NCBI RefSeq assembly: GCF_046591575.1
Contig: NZ_JBIQWA010000005.1
Coordinates: 310,001-374,000 of the forward strand
Origin: Marivita sp046591575
GTDB lineage: Bacteria; Pseudomonadota; Alphaproteobacteria; Rhodobacterales; Rhodobacteraceae
Reading direction: 5' to 3'
Length of the DNA stretch: 64,000 nucleotides
In this document: positions 43,675 to 53,651 of the stretch, piece by piece
How the letters are laid out: each line of letters begins with the position of its first letter
Position numbering within the stretch: the stretch's first letter is position 1
The notes under the pieces: generated by a model
Told to the model about the DNA's origin: nothing
The model's database searches: none
Seen by the model: the letters and a program-made list of their open reading frames with translations, nothing else
Position numbers and translations under genes: made by a program

Positions 43675-46173
43675 TTATCCGTCTTTGCGGATCACCTCGT
43701 TTTTCGGGTCATACGGACTGTCTTCAACAATTTCCGCATCCCAAAACTGATCGAACATCTTTACCCTAAGCCGTGTTCCCGGCACTGCCAGATCGGGAGT
43801 CACATATCCCATGCCAATCGACTTCCCGAACGCCACAGAATAGCCGCCAGACGTCAACCGCCCAACGCGCGTCTCTCCATAATACAGCGCCTCGCGCCCC
43901 CAAGGATCGGCATCCGCCAGCCCGTCGATCAACACGGTGCAGCACTTCGATCGCACGCCCGTTTTCTCCATCGCCGCCTTGCCGTGAAACTCCTTCGACA
44001 GATCAATGAAACGAGGCAAATCTGCCTCCAAAGGCGTCGCATCGCGGCCCAGTTCATTCCCAAACGCCCGGTACGACTTTTCCTGCCGCAACCAGTTCTG
44101 CGCCCGCGCGCCGACCAGCTTCATGTCATGCTTGGCCCCGGCGGCCATCAATTGATCCCACAGGTAGGTCTGCATCTCGATCGGGTGATGCAATTCCCAA
44201 CCCAATTCGCCCGTGTACGCCACGCGGATCGCGCGGACCGGGCACATGCCCAATTCGATGTCACGCATAGACAACCACGGGAACCGCTTGTTGGACAGCA
44301 CCAACGCCGGGTCGGCATCCTTTACGATCTCGTTCAACACATCCCGCGACTTCGGCCCAGCGATGGCGAACACGCCCCATTGCGTCGTCACATCCTGAAT
44401 TTCGATATAACCGAACTCAGCCGCCTTGTCCGCAGCCGCCTTGCGCAGGTAATCCGCGTCATAGGCGGTCCAGGCACCGGCGGACACGAGGTAATATTCG
44501 TCCTCACCCAACCGCACGATGGTGTATTCCGTGCGCGTCGTGCCGTGATCCGTCAGCGCATAGGTCAGGTTGATGCGCCCCACCTTGGGCAGCGTGTTGC
44601 AAGTGAACCAATCCAAAAACTGCGTGGCCCCCGGCCCTTTGACCACATGCTTGGTGAACGCGGTCGCGTCGATCAGGCCAACGCCCTCGCGCACGGCCTT
44701 CGCTTCCTCAACCGCGTACTGCCACCATGCGCCACGCCGGAAGGACCGGGCATCGTGATCAAACGTCTCCGGTGCGTCCAAAGGCCCGTAATAGTTCGGA
44801 CGCTCCCACCCGTTCACACAGCCAAACTGCGCGCCCAGCGCTTTTTGCCGGTCGTACGCTGGTGCCGTACGAAGCGGACGACAGGCCGGGCGCTCTTCAT
44901 CCGGGTGGTGGAGAATATAAACGTGCTCATACGCCTCTTCATTTTTCCGCGCGGCGTATTCAGTGGTCATCCACGATCCGTAGCGCTTGGGGTCGAGCGA
45001 GGCCATGTCAATCTCGGCCTCCCCCTCGACCATCATCTGCGCCAGGTAATAGCCCGTGCCACCCGCCGCCGTGATCCCGAATGAGAACCCTTCCGCCAGC
45101 CACATATTCCGCAGCCCCGGTGCCGGTCCAACCAACGGGTTCCCGTCCGGCGTGTAGCAAATCGGCCCGTTGAAATCGTCCTTGAGACCCACGGTTTCCG
45201 ACGACGGAATCCGGTGGATCATGCTCATGTATTCCTCTTCGATCCGCTCAAGGTCCAATGGGAAGAGGTCGGCGCGGAAGCTGTCCGGCACACCGTATTC
45301 AAATCGCGCAGGCGCATTGCGTTCGTAAGGCCCCAAGATCCAACCGCCGCGTTCCTCGCGCACGTACCACTTGGCATCCGCATCACGCAGAACCGGGTGT
45401 TCGCCGTTTTCCTTGCGCCACTCCACAAGCGCCGGATCGGGTTCCGTGACGATGAACTGATGTTCCACCGGGATCGCGGGGATCTTGATCCCCAACAGGT
45501 TCGCCGTCCGCTGCGGATGGTTGCCCGTTGCCGTCACAACATGCTCGGCATGAATGACGATCTGCTCGTCAGACGGCACAAGGTTGCCGCCCTTCTCGAC
45601 CATCTTCGTGCAGGTCACATCCCAATGATCGCCGGTCCAATGATACGCATCCGCCTGCCATTTGCGCACAATCTCTACCCCGCGTTGACGCGCTCCCTTG
45701 GCCATCGCCATCGTCACGTCAGCCGGGTTAATGTAGCCATCCGTCGGGTGATAAATCGCGCCCACCAAATCCTCGGACCGGACCAGCGGATACCGCTCCT
45801 TGATCTGCGCAGGCGACAGCCATTCATAGGGCACATCACAGGTCTCGGCCGTGGTGGCGTAAACCATGTATTCATCCATCCGCGCCTGCGTCTGCGCGAT
45901 GCGCAGGTTGCCAACAACGGAAAACCCGGCATTCAACCCGGTCTCTTCTTCAAGCGTTTTGTAGAACTTGATAGAATAGTCATGAATATGCGTCGTCGCA
46001 TATGACATATTGAAGTAGGGCAATAAACCGGCGGCATGCCATGTGGACCCGGATGTCAGCTCATCCCGCTCCAAAAGCATCACATCCTCCCACCCTGCAC
46101 GGGCAAGGTGATAGGCAATCGAGGTACCAACAGCGCCGCCACCGACGACCAAAGCTTTGACATGGGTTTTCAT
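43675..46173 (-). CDS. Dimethylglycine/sarcosine dehydrogenase-GcvT fusion
   Basis: An 832-residue enzyme with an N-terminal FAD domain (VVGGGAVGTSIAYHLARAG) and a candidate covalent flavin-attachment histidine H46 (SGSTWHAAGLL). The C-terminal half is a GcvT-like folate-binding domain (from about residue 470; GMCPVRAIRVAYTGELGWELHHP, TSGGYSVAFGKSIGMGYV). The arrangement matches dimethylglycine and sarcosine dehydrogenases, which demethylate the amine, pass the carbon to tetrahydrofolate and electrons to ETF. The exact substrate (DMG, sarcosine or another methylamine) is not decided by sequence. No other methylamine or glycine betaine genes are adjacent. Confidence 0.88.
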   Translation of the reverse strand: MKTHVKALVVGGGAVGTSIAYHLARAGWEDVMLLERDELTSGSTWHAAGLLPYFNMSYATTHIHDYSIKFYKTLEEETGLNAGFSVVGNLRIAQTQARMDEYMVYATTAETCDVPYEWLSPAQIKERYPLVRSEDLVGAIYHPTDGYINPADVTMAMAKGARQRGVEIVRKWQADAYHWTGDHWDVTCTKMVEKGGNLVPSDEQIVIHAEHVVTATGNHPQRTANLLGIKIPAIPVEHQFIVTEPDPALVEWRKENGEHPVLRDADAKWYVREERGGWILGPYERNAPARFEYGVPDSFRADLFPLDLERIEEEYMSMIHRIPSSETVGLKDDFNGPICYTPDGNPLVGPAPGLRNMWLAEGFSFGITAAGGTGYYLAQMMVEGEAEIDMASLDPKRYGSWMTTEYAARKNEEAYEHVYILHHPDEERPACRPLRTAPAYDRQKALGAQFGCVNGWERPNYYGPLDAPETFDHDARSFRRGAWWQYAVEEAKAVREGVGLIDATAFTKHVVKGPGATQFLDWFTCNTLPKVGRINLTYALTDHGTTRTEYTIVRLGEDEYYLVSAGAWTAYDADYLRKAAADKAAEFGYIEIQDVTTQWGVFAIAGPKSRDVLNEIVKDADPALVLSNKRFPWLSMRDIELGMCPVRAIRVAYTGELGWELHHPIEMQTYLWDQLMAAGAKHDMKLVGARAQNWLRQEKSYRAFGNELGRDATPLEADLPRFIDLSKEFHGKAAMEKTGVRSKCCTVLIDGLADADPWGREALYYGETRVGRLTSGGYSVAFGKSIGMGYVTPDLAVPGTRLRVKMFDQFWDAEIVEDSPYDPKNEVIRKDG

Positions 46174-46282
46174 GGGGTCTCACTCCAAGGCGTTTCCCCC
46201 AGTGAATACCTGTCCCCATCTTTCCGCGCCGAACCTACCCGACGCGTTGCGGCAGGAAAACGACCTGCCTCTCAACAAAGCC

Positions 46283-46696
46283 TTACTGCGCGCCGCGTGC
46301 GCGTGGATAAAGCGATGATTCCGGTGCGGCACTTTGCTCTGCCGAGGCAAGCACAACAAGCGCGTCTAAAGAGGAAACGTGCTCCGGCACGGATACCGAC
46401 GCGGTGGTCTCATCGTGGGCCGGAGAGTCGCTGATCGGCAAGCCACTCTCGCTGAACGACGCAATCCATGTCAGGCCATGGTCAACACCGGTCTGCGCCA
46501 TAATCATGGTGTCATCTGCAAACTCGCGGACCTGCGCGCCATAGCGGTCGGTGACTGAAACGGCATAGTCCTCAAGCGTAAAGTTGCCTTCTGTCGCTTG
46601 AGATTGCTGCATAAAGTCCCAAACTCCAACAACACAGCCAAAGCCGACACCATAGACGGCAAGCTTAACGATACGCTTTATCAATCCGAAAATCAT
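46283..46696 (-). CDS. Hypothetical membrane-anchored protein
   Basis: A 137-residue protein from ATG 46696 (MIFGLIKRIVKLAVYGVGFGCVVGVWDFM), selected because GGAG lies 6 bases before it. The open frame extends to 46885 without a ribosome-binding site. It has one N-terminal membrane helix, then a polar region and a low-complexity Ala/Ser-rich tail. No family was recognised. It lies between the DMGDH-like gene and mreB, on the minus strand. Confidence 0.7.
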   Translation of the reverse strand: MIFGLIKRIVKLAVYGVGFGCVVGVWDFMQQSQATEGNFTLEDYAVSVTDRYGAQVREFADDTMIMAQTGVDHGLTWIASFSESGLPISDSPAHDETTASVSVPEHVSSLDALVVLASAEQSAAPESSLYPRARGAQ

Positions 46697-47029
46697 AAAA
46701 TGCTCCATGCGATTTACGTCAATAATCGGTCTGAAACATGGCCAGCATACGCTCTTGCTCCGGCGAAAAAACGGCGGGCTCTTCGAGATTAAAGCGCGTT
46801 TTTGCGCCATCCGCGCAGGATCATGTGTTTGTGTCCGGAATGGAAACAATCTTGCATATCGGATGGTCCTGGCGTGATTTGACAACCGATCCGGATTCTT
46901 GCGGCAAATTCATGCTTGCTATGCACGTTCAGGGCCTTTCACACCTGTGCAACCACACCTATAAGAGCCACGGCTTCCGACCCGATAGAGTCGCTGGCCT
47001 AATGCATATTGGCTTGAGGCAAATCGCAG
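46697..47029. other. mreB upstream region
   Basis: About 333 bases between the divergent hypothetical gene and mreB. It should contain the mre operon promoter, but I see no convincing -35/-10 pair and no operator. A TTGACA sequence near 46876 lacks a matching -10 element. Confidence 0.4.
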
Positions 47030-48076
47030 ATGCTAGGACTAGACAAAATGTTGGGCATGTTTTCGTCAGACATGGCCATCGACCTTGGAACGGCCAACAC
47101 GCTTGTCTACGTCAAGGGTCGCGGTGTTGTTCTTTCTGAACCCTCTGTGGTCGCTTACCATATCAAGGACGGGCAGAAAAAAGTCTTGGCTGTCGGTGAA
47201 GATGCCAAGCTGATGCTGGGCCGCACCCCCGGTTCCATCGAGGCGATCCGCCCGATGCGCGAAGGGGTGATTGCCGATTTTGACGTGGCCGAAGAGATGA
47301 TAAAACACTTCATCCGCAAGGTTCACAAACGCTCGACCTTTTCCAAACCCAAGATCATCGTCTGCGTGCCACATGGCGCAACACCGGTGGAAAAACGCGC
47401 GATTCGTCAGTCCGTGCTGTCTGCAGGTGCCCGCAAGGCCGGGTTGATTGCCGAACCTATTGCGGCGGCCATCGGGGCGGGCATGCCGATCACCGATCCG
47501 ACTGGCAACATGGTTGTGGATATCGGCGGCGGGACAACCGAAGTTGCTGTGATGTCGCTGGGCGATATCGTCTATGCCAGATCCGTGCGCGTTGGTGGAG
47601 ACCGCATGGACGAGGCAATCATCAACTATCTGCGTCGTCAGCAAAACCTGCTGGTGGGCGAAAGCACGGCGGAACGGATCAAAACCTCGATCGGCACGGC
47701 GCGTATGCCCGATGACGGTCGCGGATCGTCAATGCAAATCCGGGGCCGCGACCTTTTGAACGGCGTTCCCAAAGAAACCGAGATCAGCCAGGCACAAGTG
47801 GCAGAGGCGTTGTCAGAACCCGTGCAGCAAATCTGCGAGGCCGTGATGACCGCCCTGGAAGCAACCCCTCCCGATTTGGCAGCGGATATCGTTGACCGGG
47901 GGGTGATGTTGACGGGTGGCGGCGCATTGCTTGGTGATCTTGATCTGGCGCTTCGCGAACAGACGGGGCTGGCAGTCTCTATCGCCGATGAAAGCCTGAA
48001 CTGTGTGGCGATGGGCACCGGCAAAGCGCTTGAATACGAGAAACAATTGCGCCACGCGATTGACTACGACAGCTGA
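47030..48076 (+). CDS. mreB: Rod-shape-determining actin homologue
   Basis: The 348-residue MreB forms membrane-associated filaments that guide lateral wall synthesis. It has the phosphate-1 and phosphate-2 motifs (AIDLGTANTLVYVKGRG; VVDIGGGTTEVAVMSLG) and an adenosine motif (LTGGGALLGDLDLAL). Length and ends are standard. It is the first gene of mreB-mreC-mreD-mrdA-rodA. Confidence 0.98.
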   Translation: MLGLDKMLGMFSSDMAIDLGTANTLVYVKGRGVVLSEPSVVAYHIKDGQKKVLAVGEDAKLMLGRTPGSIEAIRPMREGVIADFDVAEEMIKHFIRKVHKRSTFSKPKIIVCVPHGATPVEKRAIRQSVLSAGARKAGLIAEPIAAAIGAGMPITDPTGNMVVDIGGGTTEVAVMSLGDIVYARSVRVGGDRMDEAIINYLRRQQNLLVGESTAERIKTSIGTARMPDDGRGSSMQIRGRDLLNGVPKETEISQAQVAEALSEPVQQICEAVMTALEATPPDLAADIVDRGVMLTGGGALLGDLDLALREQTGLAVSIADESLNCVAMGTGKALEYEKQLRHAIDYDS

Positions 48077-48154
48077 ACCCATCACCCTTTCGGTGACTGG
48101 ATTGGCGCGCGACCTGGTCACAAAACCGGGTGCCACATATGTGGTTGCGCTAAG

Positions 48155-48161
48155 AAGGGGG
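48155..48161 (+). promoter_or_regulatory. Ribosome-binding site defining the mreC TTG start
   Basis: An AAGGGGG run lies 4 bases before a TTG codon at 48166. No ATG or GTG in frame nearby has a comparable site, which supports the rare TTG start. Confidence 0.6.
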
Positions 48162-48165
48162 ATCT

Positions 48166-49077
48166 TTGGCGAAAAGCGGCACTCATAGCGAAACCTACAC
48201 GACCCCGCTCAAGCGTTTGCTTTTGGCGGTTGTCATCTTGTGCCTGCTTGGCCTCTTTTTTCTTTGGCGCATCGACAGCCCCCGGGTGGAACGATTTCGC
48301 GCAGCGGTGATTGATGCGGTCCTGCCCAGCTTTGACTGGGCGATGGCTCCGGTGACGGCCACCGTGAACCTTGCGCGCGATTTTCGAAGCTATCAGCGTA
48401 TTTACGAACAAAATCAAGAGCTTCGGCGCGAACTGCGGCAGATGACCGCCTGGAAAGAGGCCGCTTTGCAGCTGGAACAGGAAAACGCAAAGCTGCGCGA
48501 TTTGAACAATGTCCGAATTGATCCGCGTCTGACCTATATCACCGGCGTTGTTTTGGCGGATTCCGGATCGCCGTTCCGGCAATCTGTGTTGATCAACGTG
48601 GGCTCTCGCGACGGTATTGTTGACGGCTGGGCAACAGTAGATGGCACCGGGCTTGTCGGGCGCATTTCGGGCGTCGGGGCCAATACCAGCCGGGTGATTA
48701 TGTTGACGGATGCCACAAGCCGGATTCCCGCCACCATTCAGCCGTCGGGCCAACGCGCTTTGATTGTTGGCGACAACACCTCTGCACCACCCATAGATTT
48801 TCTGGAAACCCCGGACCAGGTACGCCCGGGCGACCGGATTGTCACCTCTGGCGATGGCGATGTGTTTCCCCCCGGACTGCTGATCGGTCAGGTCGCAGAA
48901 GACCCCGGCGGGCGATTGCGCACGCGCCTTGCCGCAGATTACGAACGTCTCGAATTTCTGCGCGTGCTGCGTGATCACGGCGCGCGCCGGGTGTCAAACC
49001 CTGCCGCGCTCATCCTGCCGGAAACACCGCCGGGACAAACAGACTTGCCAACCGAGGATGCGAAGGTGACCCCCTGA
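48166..49077 (+). CDS. mreC: Rod-shape-determining protein MreC
   Basis: The 303-residue protein has a short cytoplasmic tail, one transmembrane helix (LLLAVVILCLLGLFFLW), a periplasmic coiled coil (YEQNQELRRELRQMTAWKEAALQLEQENAKL) and two beta-barrel domains. MreC scaffolds PBP2 in the elongasome. It starts with TTG and its stop overlaps the mreD start (TGATG). Confidence 0.95.
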   Translation: MAKSGTHSETYTTPLKRLLLAVVILCLLGLFFLWRIDSPRVERFRAAVIDAVLPSFDWAMAPVTATVNLARDFRSYQRIYEQNQELRRELRQMTAWKEAALQLEQENAKLRDLNNVRIDPRLTYITGVVLADSGSPFRQSVLINVGSRDGIVDGWATVDGTGLVGRISGVGANTSRVIMLTDATSRIPATIQPSGQRALIVGDNTSAPPIDFLETPDQVRPGDRIVTSGDGDVFPPGLLIGQVAEDPGGRLRTRLAADYERLEFLRVLRDHGARRVSNPAALILPETPPGQTDLPTEDAKVTP

Positions 49078-49613
49078 TGGACCAGAACCTCCTTCGGATT
49101 TGGGCAATGCGGGCGCTGTTCGTTCTGATCGCTTTGGTGATCCTGTTTTTTCACCTGCTTCCGCTTAATCCTGCCCCCAGCCAATGGGCGGGCCCCGATG
49201 TCTTGGTGGCATTTGTTTTTGCCTGGGCCGTGCGGCGACCGGATTACGTTCCGATTTTGCTTGTGGCTGCGGTGATGCTTCTTGCGGATATGATGCTACA
49301 GCGGCCACCGGGTTTGTGGTCGGTGCTTGTGGTGTGTGCCGCCGAGTGGCTCAAATCCCGCGAACGGCGTCAGCGGGAAACCACATTCGTGCTTGAATGG
49401 CTGACTTTTGCAGGTACCCTGATTGTGATTACAGCCCTCTATCGTGCCGTGTTCATGATCCTTATTTTGGCACCGGGTACGCTCACGCTTAGCTTTGTGC
49501 AGGTTGCCATGACAATTGCCGTTTATCCGCTGGTTGTCGGCGCCTCCTTTTTCCTGTTCGGAGTGCGCCGCGCGGCTCCGGGTGATGTGGACCGATTGGG
49601 GCGCACGATATGA
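49077..49613 (+). CDS. mreD: Rod-shape-determining protein MreD
   Basis: A 178-residue integral membrane protein with about five hydrophobic helices, matching MreD in length and position. It connects to the elongasome. It overlaps mreC upstream and mrdA downstream (ATGA). Confidence 0.93.
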   Translation: MDQNLLRIWAMRALFVLIALVILFFHLLPLNPAPSQWAGPDVLVAFVFAWAVRRPDYVPILLVAAVMLLADMMLQRPPGLWSVLVVCAAEWLKSRERRQRETTFVLEWLTFAGTLIVITALYRAVFMILILAPGTLTLSFVQVAMTIAVYPLVVGASFFLFGVRRAAPGDVDRLGRTI

Positions 49614-51553
49614 GACAGGCACCAAAAGACACTGCGGCCAGCATCCGCAAAGTTTCCCGCCGGGGCGTTATCCTTGGCGGTGTGCAACTGGCTTTTGCCG
49701 GAGCTTTGGGGTTGCGCATGCAACACCTGCAGGTCGATCAGGCCGACGAATTTCGGCTGCTGGCCGAAGAGAACCGCATCAATATCCGCCTGATCCCCCC
49801 CACCCGTGGGCAGATATTCGATCGCAACGGCGTCACTTTGGCGGCCAATGAACCATCCTACCGGATCACTATGGTGCGCGAGGACGCGGGCAATGTGGAT
49901 GATGTGATTGCCCGATTGTCCACCCTTGTGGAACTGGACGAAGACGAACTGAACCGCGCTTTGGCGGAAATGCAGCGTAGCGCGCCATTTTTACCGGTCA
50001 CCGTCGCAGAACGCGTCACATGGCAGGATATCAGCCGCGTCGCCGTAAATGCGCCCGCTTTGCCGGGTGTCACACCAGAGGTCGGGTTATCGCGCGTCTA
50101 TCCGCGACGTGGTGATTTTGCCCATGCGGTTGGCTATGTCGGGCCGGTCAGTGAACGTGATCTTGCCCGCTACGAGACCCCTGACCCTGTACTGCGCATC
50201 CCGCGCTTTCAAATCGGAAAAGTCGGAATCGAAGCCCGGTTCGAAGAAGATCTGCGCGGGCGCGCAGGGGCAAAGCGGGTCGAGGTCAACGCCGTTGGTC
50301 GCGTCATGCGGGAATTGGATCGCCGCGAAGGCACGCCTGGCGCGGACATGCAGCTGACTGTGGACAGCAAGCTGCAAAGCTATATTCAGGCGCGGCTTGG
50401 CGAAGAAAGCGCCTCTGTAGTTGTCATGGATGTCACGAATGGCGATCTGCTTGGGATTGCATCATCACCATCATATGATCCGAACAAATTTGTGCGCGGG
50501 ATCTCGGTCGCGGATTTTGGGGAATTGCGCGACAATGACCACCGCCCCCTTGCGTCGAAAACCGTACAGGATGCCTATCCGCCTGGATCGACGTTCAAGA
50601 TGATCACCGCATTGGCGGCGATGGATGCTGGTCTGGTTGCGCCGGATGAAACCGTCTGGTGCCCAGGCCATATGGAAGTTGGCGGCCGCCGCTTTCACTG
50701 CTGGAAACGAGCCGGTCACGGCCACATGAACCTTGAACAATCGCTGCGCCAAAGCTGTGATGTGTATTACTATGATCTTGCGCTCAAAGTCGGGATCGAC
50801 CGGATCGCAGAAACAGCACGCCGTTTTGGTCTGGGTCAGGCCTATAACATCGGCATGTCAGCCGTCACCACCGGCCTGATCCCGAACAAGGAATGGAAAC
50901 GGGCAGAGCGTGATGCGGATTGGCGGATCGGCGACACGGTCAACGCCTCCATTGGCCAAGGCTATGTTCTGTCATCGCCCATACAATTGGCGGTCATGAC
51001 AGCGCGGCTGGCCACAGGGACCGCAATCCAGCCCCGTCTGGTGCGCAGTGTGGCCGGGTTAGAGCGCCCGGTTCTGGGGAATGAAAGCCTTGGGCTGAAC
51101 GAAAATCACCTCCGGCAGATCCGGCGCGCGATGTATTCTGTATCGAACAATCGCCGCGGCACGGCCTATGGGTCGCGGATCATCGAAGACGCCTACCGTA
51201 TGGCGGGCAAAACCGGCACCAGCCAGGTTCGCAATATCACACCTGCGGAACGCGCTCGGGGTGTGACACGCAACGAGGATCTTCCCTGGAACCGCCGCGA
51301 TCACGCGCTGTTTGTAAACTATGCGCCCTACCAAAACCCAAAAATTGCGGTGTCTGTCATTGTCGAACATGGCGGCGGCGGGTCGCGCGCAGCGGCACCG
51401 ATCGGGCGCGACGTTACGCTTCAGGCGCTGTATGGCGAAGACCCGCCACTTGAGGCCTATCCGGCCAAGGATCGCGAGCGTATTCGCGCGCAGCAGGCGC
51501 GCTTGCAGCAGGTTCTGCAGGCCAATGACGTTGACGGGCGCAGCCGCGCATGA
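49610..51553 (+). CDS. mrdA: Penicillin-binding protein 2 (peptidoglycan transpeptidase)
   Basis: The 647-residue class B PBP cross-links peptidoglycan during elongation. It has an N-terminal membrane anchor and a PBP dimer domain (PTRGQIFDRNGVTLAANEPSYRITMVRED). The transpeptidase active-site serine is S327 in PPGSTFKM. SCDVYYYDLA (SxN-like) and KTGTSQVRN motifs follow. It lies between mreD and rodA, with ATGA overlaps on both sides. Confidence 0.97.
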   Translation: MRQAPKDTAASIRKVSRRGVILGGVQLAFAGALGLRMQHLQVDQADEFRLLAEENRINIRLIPPTRGQIFDRNGVTLAANEPSYRITMVREDAGNVDDVIARLSTLVELDEDELNRALAEMQRSAPFLPVTVAERVTWQDISRVAVNAPALPGVTPEVGLSRVYPRRGDFAHAVGYVGPVSERDLARYETPDPVLRIPRFQIGKVGIEARFEEDLRGRAGAKRVEVNAVGRVMRELDRREGTPGADMQLTVDSKLQSYIQARLGEESASVVVMDVTNGDLLGIASSPSYDPNKFVRGISVADFGELRDNDHRPLASKTVQDAYPPGSTFKMITALAAMDAGLVAPDETVWCPGHMEVGGRRFHCWKRAGHGHMNLEQSLRQSCDVYYYDLALKVGIDRIAETARRFGLGQAYNIGMSAVTTGLIPNKEWKRAERDADWRIGDTVNASIGQGYVLSSPIQLAVMTARLATGTAIQPRLVRSVAGLERPVLGNESLGLNENHLRQIRRAMYSVSNNRRGTAYGSRIIEDAYRMAGKTGTSQVRNITPAERARGVTRNEDLPWNRRDHALFVNYAPYQNPKIAVSVIVEHGGGGSRAAAPIGRDVTLQALYGEDPPLEAYPAKDRERIRAQQARLQQVLQANDVDGRSRA

Positions 51554-52689
51554 GCTATCTGGAGTATACCGTCAAGACGGTCCCGGCGGGCTGGCGAAAG
51601 ATGCTGTTCATCAATTGGCCGCTGGTTTTGTTGCTGACCGCTATCACCGGGGTGGGCATCTTGATGCTTTACTCTGTGGCCGGTGGGTCGATGATGCCTT
51701 GGGCGGAACCGCAGCTGAAACGCTTTGCGCTGGGCCTGGCGCTGATGTTTTTTGTTGCGATGGTGCCGATCTGGTTTTGGCGAAACATGTCCCTTGTGGC
51801 ATATCTTGTCGCACTTGCACTTTTGGTCGCCGTTGAATTCTTTGGGGCGGTCGGGATGGGGGCGCAACGCTGGATTGATCTTGGCTTCATGCGCCTGCAA
51901 CCGTCCGAGCTGATGAAAATCGCGATGGTTATGCTGTTGGCATCCTATTACGACTGGTTGCCGATGAAAAAGACATCTCACCCGTTCTGGGTGTTGGTCC
52001 CGGTCTTTCTTATCCTGTTGCCCACATTTCTTGTCCTGACCCAGCCCGATCTTGGCACCGCGCTGCTGCTGGTGGCGGGCGGTGGATTGATGATGTTTCT
52101 TGCCGGCGTGCATTGGGCCTATTTCGCGTCCGTCTTCGCCGCAGGCATTGCCGGGATTTACACCGTCTTTCTTAGCCGGGGCACGGATTGGCAGCTGATC
52201 AAAGACTACCAATTCCGCCGCATCGACACGTTTCTTGACCCAAGCTCTGACCCGCTTGGCGCGGGCTACCACATCACGCAGGCCAAGATCGCGATGGGGT
52301 CCGGGGGCTGGACCGGTCGGGGCTTCATGCAAGGCACCCAGTCGCGGCTTAATTTCCTGCCCGAAAAACACACCGATTTCATCTTTAATACGCTGGCCGA
52401 AGAGTTCGGCTTTGTCGGCGGTATCTCCCTTTTGATCCTATATGTTTTGATCCTTATGTTCTGCATCGTCTCGGCGCTGCAGAACCGGGACAGATACTCG
52501 TCGCTTTTGATCCTCGGGATCGGTGCAACCTTCTTTCTGTTCTTTGCGGTAAACATGTCGATGGTCATGGGGCTTGCGCCCGTCGTTGGTGTGCCGCTGC
52601 CCTTGGTCAGCTATGGGGGGTCGGCGATGTTGGTCTTGATGATCGCGTTCGGCTTGGTACAGAGCGCGCATATCCATCGCCCGAGGTAA
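51550..52689 (+). CDS. rodA: SEDS-family peptidoglycan glycosyltransferase RodA
   Basis: The 379-residue polytopic membrane enzyme polymerises lipid II together with PBP2. Conserved SEDS segments are QRWIDLGFMRLQPSELMKIAMVMLLA, TQPDLGTALLL, a periplasmic loop LPEKHTDFIFNTLAEEFGF, and GLPLPLVSYGGSAML-type ending. It is the last gene of the mre operon. Confidence 0.97.
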   Translation: MSYLEYTVKTVPAGWRKMLFINWPLVLLLTAITGVGILMLYSVAGGSMMPWAEPQLKRFALGLALMFFVAMVPIWFWRNMSLVAYLVALALLVAVEFFGAVGMGAQRWIDLGFMRLQPSELMKIAMVMLLASYYDWLPMKKTSHPFWVLVPVFLILLPTFLVLTQPDLGTALLLVAGGGLMMFLAGVHWAYFASVFAAGIAGIYTVFLSRGTDWQLIKDYQFRRIDTFLDPSSDPLGAGYHITQAKIAMGSGGWTGRGFMQGTQSRLNFLPEKHTDFIFNTLAEEFGFVGGISLLILYVLILMFCIVSALQNRDRYSSLLILGIGATFFLFFAVNMSMVMGLAPVVGVPLPLVSYGGSAMLVLMIAFGLVQSAHIHRPR

Positions 52690-52692
52690 GCC

Positions 52693-53628
52693 ATGCCAAT
52701 CAATGTCCTGTTCGCAGCCCACCCCAAAAGCTGGGCCCTTTACGAAGGGCCGTTACACACTGCACTGGACGCGATTGGCATAGACTATCGACTGGGCACT
52801 GACATGGCTCCGGACACGGTGGACTACATCGTCTATGCGCCGAATTCACCGGTGCAAGACTTTACCCCCCACACCCGGCTGAAAGCCGTGCTGAACCTTT
52901 GGGCAGGTGTCGAAGACGCCGTCGGCAACCCGACGCTTAAAGTGCCGTATGCAAGGATGGTGGATGATGAAGGATTGACGCAAGGCATGGTGGAGTGGGT
53001 GACCGGACATACCTTGCGCCACCATCTTGGAATGGACGCGCATATCGTGAACCCGACCCACGCCTGGATCGCGGATGCTCCTCCTGTCGCGGCGGACCGT
53101 CCGGTGGGAATACTGGGTCTGGGCGAACTTGGCTCGGCATGCGGGCAGGCCTTACGCGCTTTGGGGTTTCCGGTCACCGGTTGGGCACGCAGCCTCAAAT
53201 CCATTGAAGGCATTGCCTGCGAAACCGGTGAAGATGGATTGCGCGCAGTGCTGAAACAGTCGCAGATCCTGATCCTGCTGTTGCCCAGCACACCTGCCAC
53301 AGAAAACACGCTGAATTCCGAGACCCTCGCGCTGATGCCGCGCGGAGCGTTTGTTATCAATCCTGGCCGTGGCGCGTTGATCGACGACGACGCCTTGATT
53401 GCCGCGCTTGATGCGGGCCAGATCGCACATGCGACGTTGGATGTGTTCCGCACAGAACCCTTGCCGCAAGACCACCCTTATTGGGCGCATCCAAATGTAA
53501 CGGTCACACCACATATCGCATCGGAAACCCGTGTGCCCAGCGCCAGCCGGGTGATCGCCGAAAATATCCGCCGGGGCGAAACCGGCGCACCGTTCTTGTA
53601 CCTTGTGGACCGCGACGCAGGGTACTAA
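52693..53628 (+). CDS. D-isomer 2-hydroxyacid dehydrogenase (GhrA-like)
   Basis: The 311-residue NAD(P)-dependent enzyme has an N-terminal catalytic domain and a Rossmann domain with GILGLGELGSACGQALRALGFPV. The family residues appear as NPGRGALIDDDAL (catalytic Arg) and PHIASETRVPS (catalytic His region). It resembles glyoxylate/hydroxypyruvate reductase A, which reduces glyoxylate or hydroxypyruvate. It starts 3 bases after the rodA stop, an unusual continuation of the elongasome operon by a metabolic gene. Confidence 0.9.
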   Translation: MPINVLFAAHPKSWALYEGPLHTALDAIGIDYRLGTDMAPDTVDYIVYAPNSPVQDFTPHTRLKAVLNLWAGVEDAVGNPTLKVPYARMVDDEGLTQGMVEWVTGHTLRHHLGMDAHIVNPTHAWIADAPPVAADRPVGILGLGELGSACGQALRALGFPVTGWARSLKSIEGIACETGEDGLRAVLKQSQILILLLPSTPATENTLNSETLALMPRGAFVINPGRGALIDDDALIAALDAGQIAHATLDVFRTEPLPQDHPYWAHPNVTVTPHIASETRVPSASRVIAENIRRGETGAPFLYLVDRDAGY

Positions 53629-53651
53629 GCCCAAGGGCAAAGGAGCCTGCC

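Noticed and set aside
43591..45084. 497-residue plus-strand open frame
   Set aside because: It lies antisense to the DMGDH-GcvT gene and starts inside the stem-loop element. The Arg/His-rich composition is typical of shadow frames.
46250..46268. GGCAGG/CCTGCC inverted repeat after the 46283 gene
   Set aside because: The stem is only six bases and no T tract follows on the minus strand.
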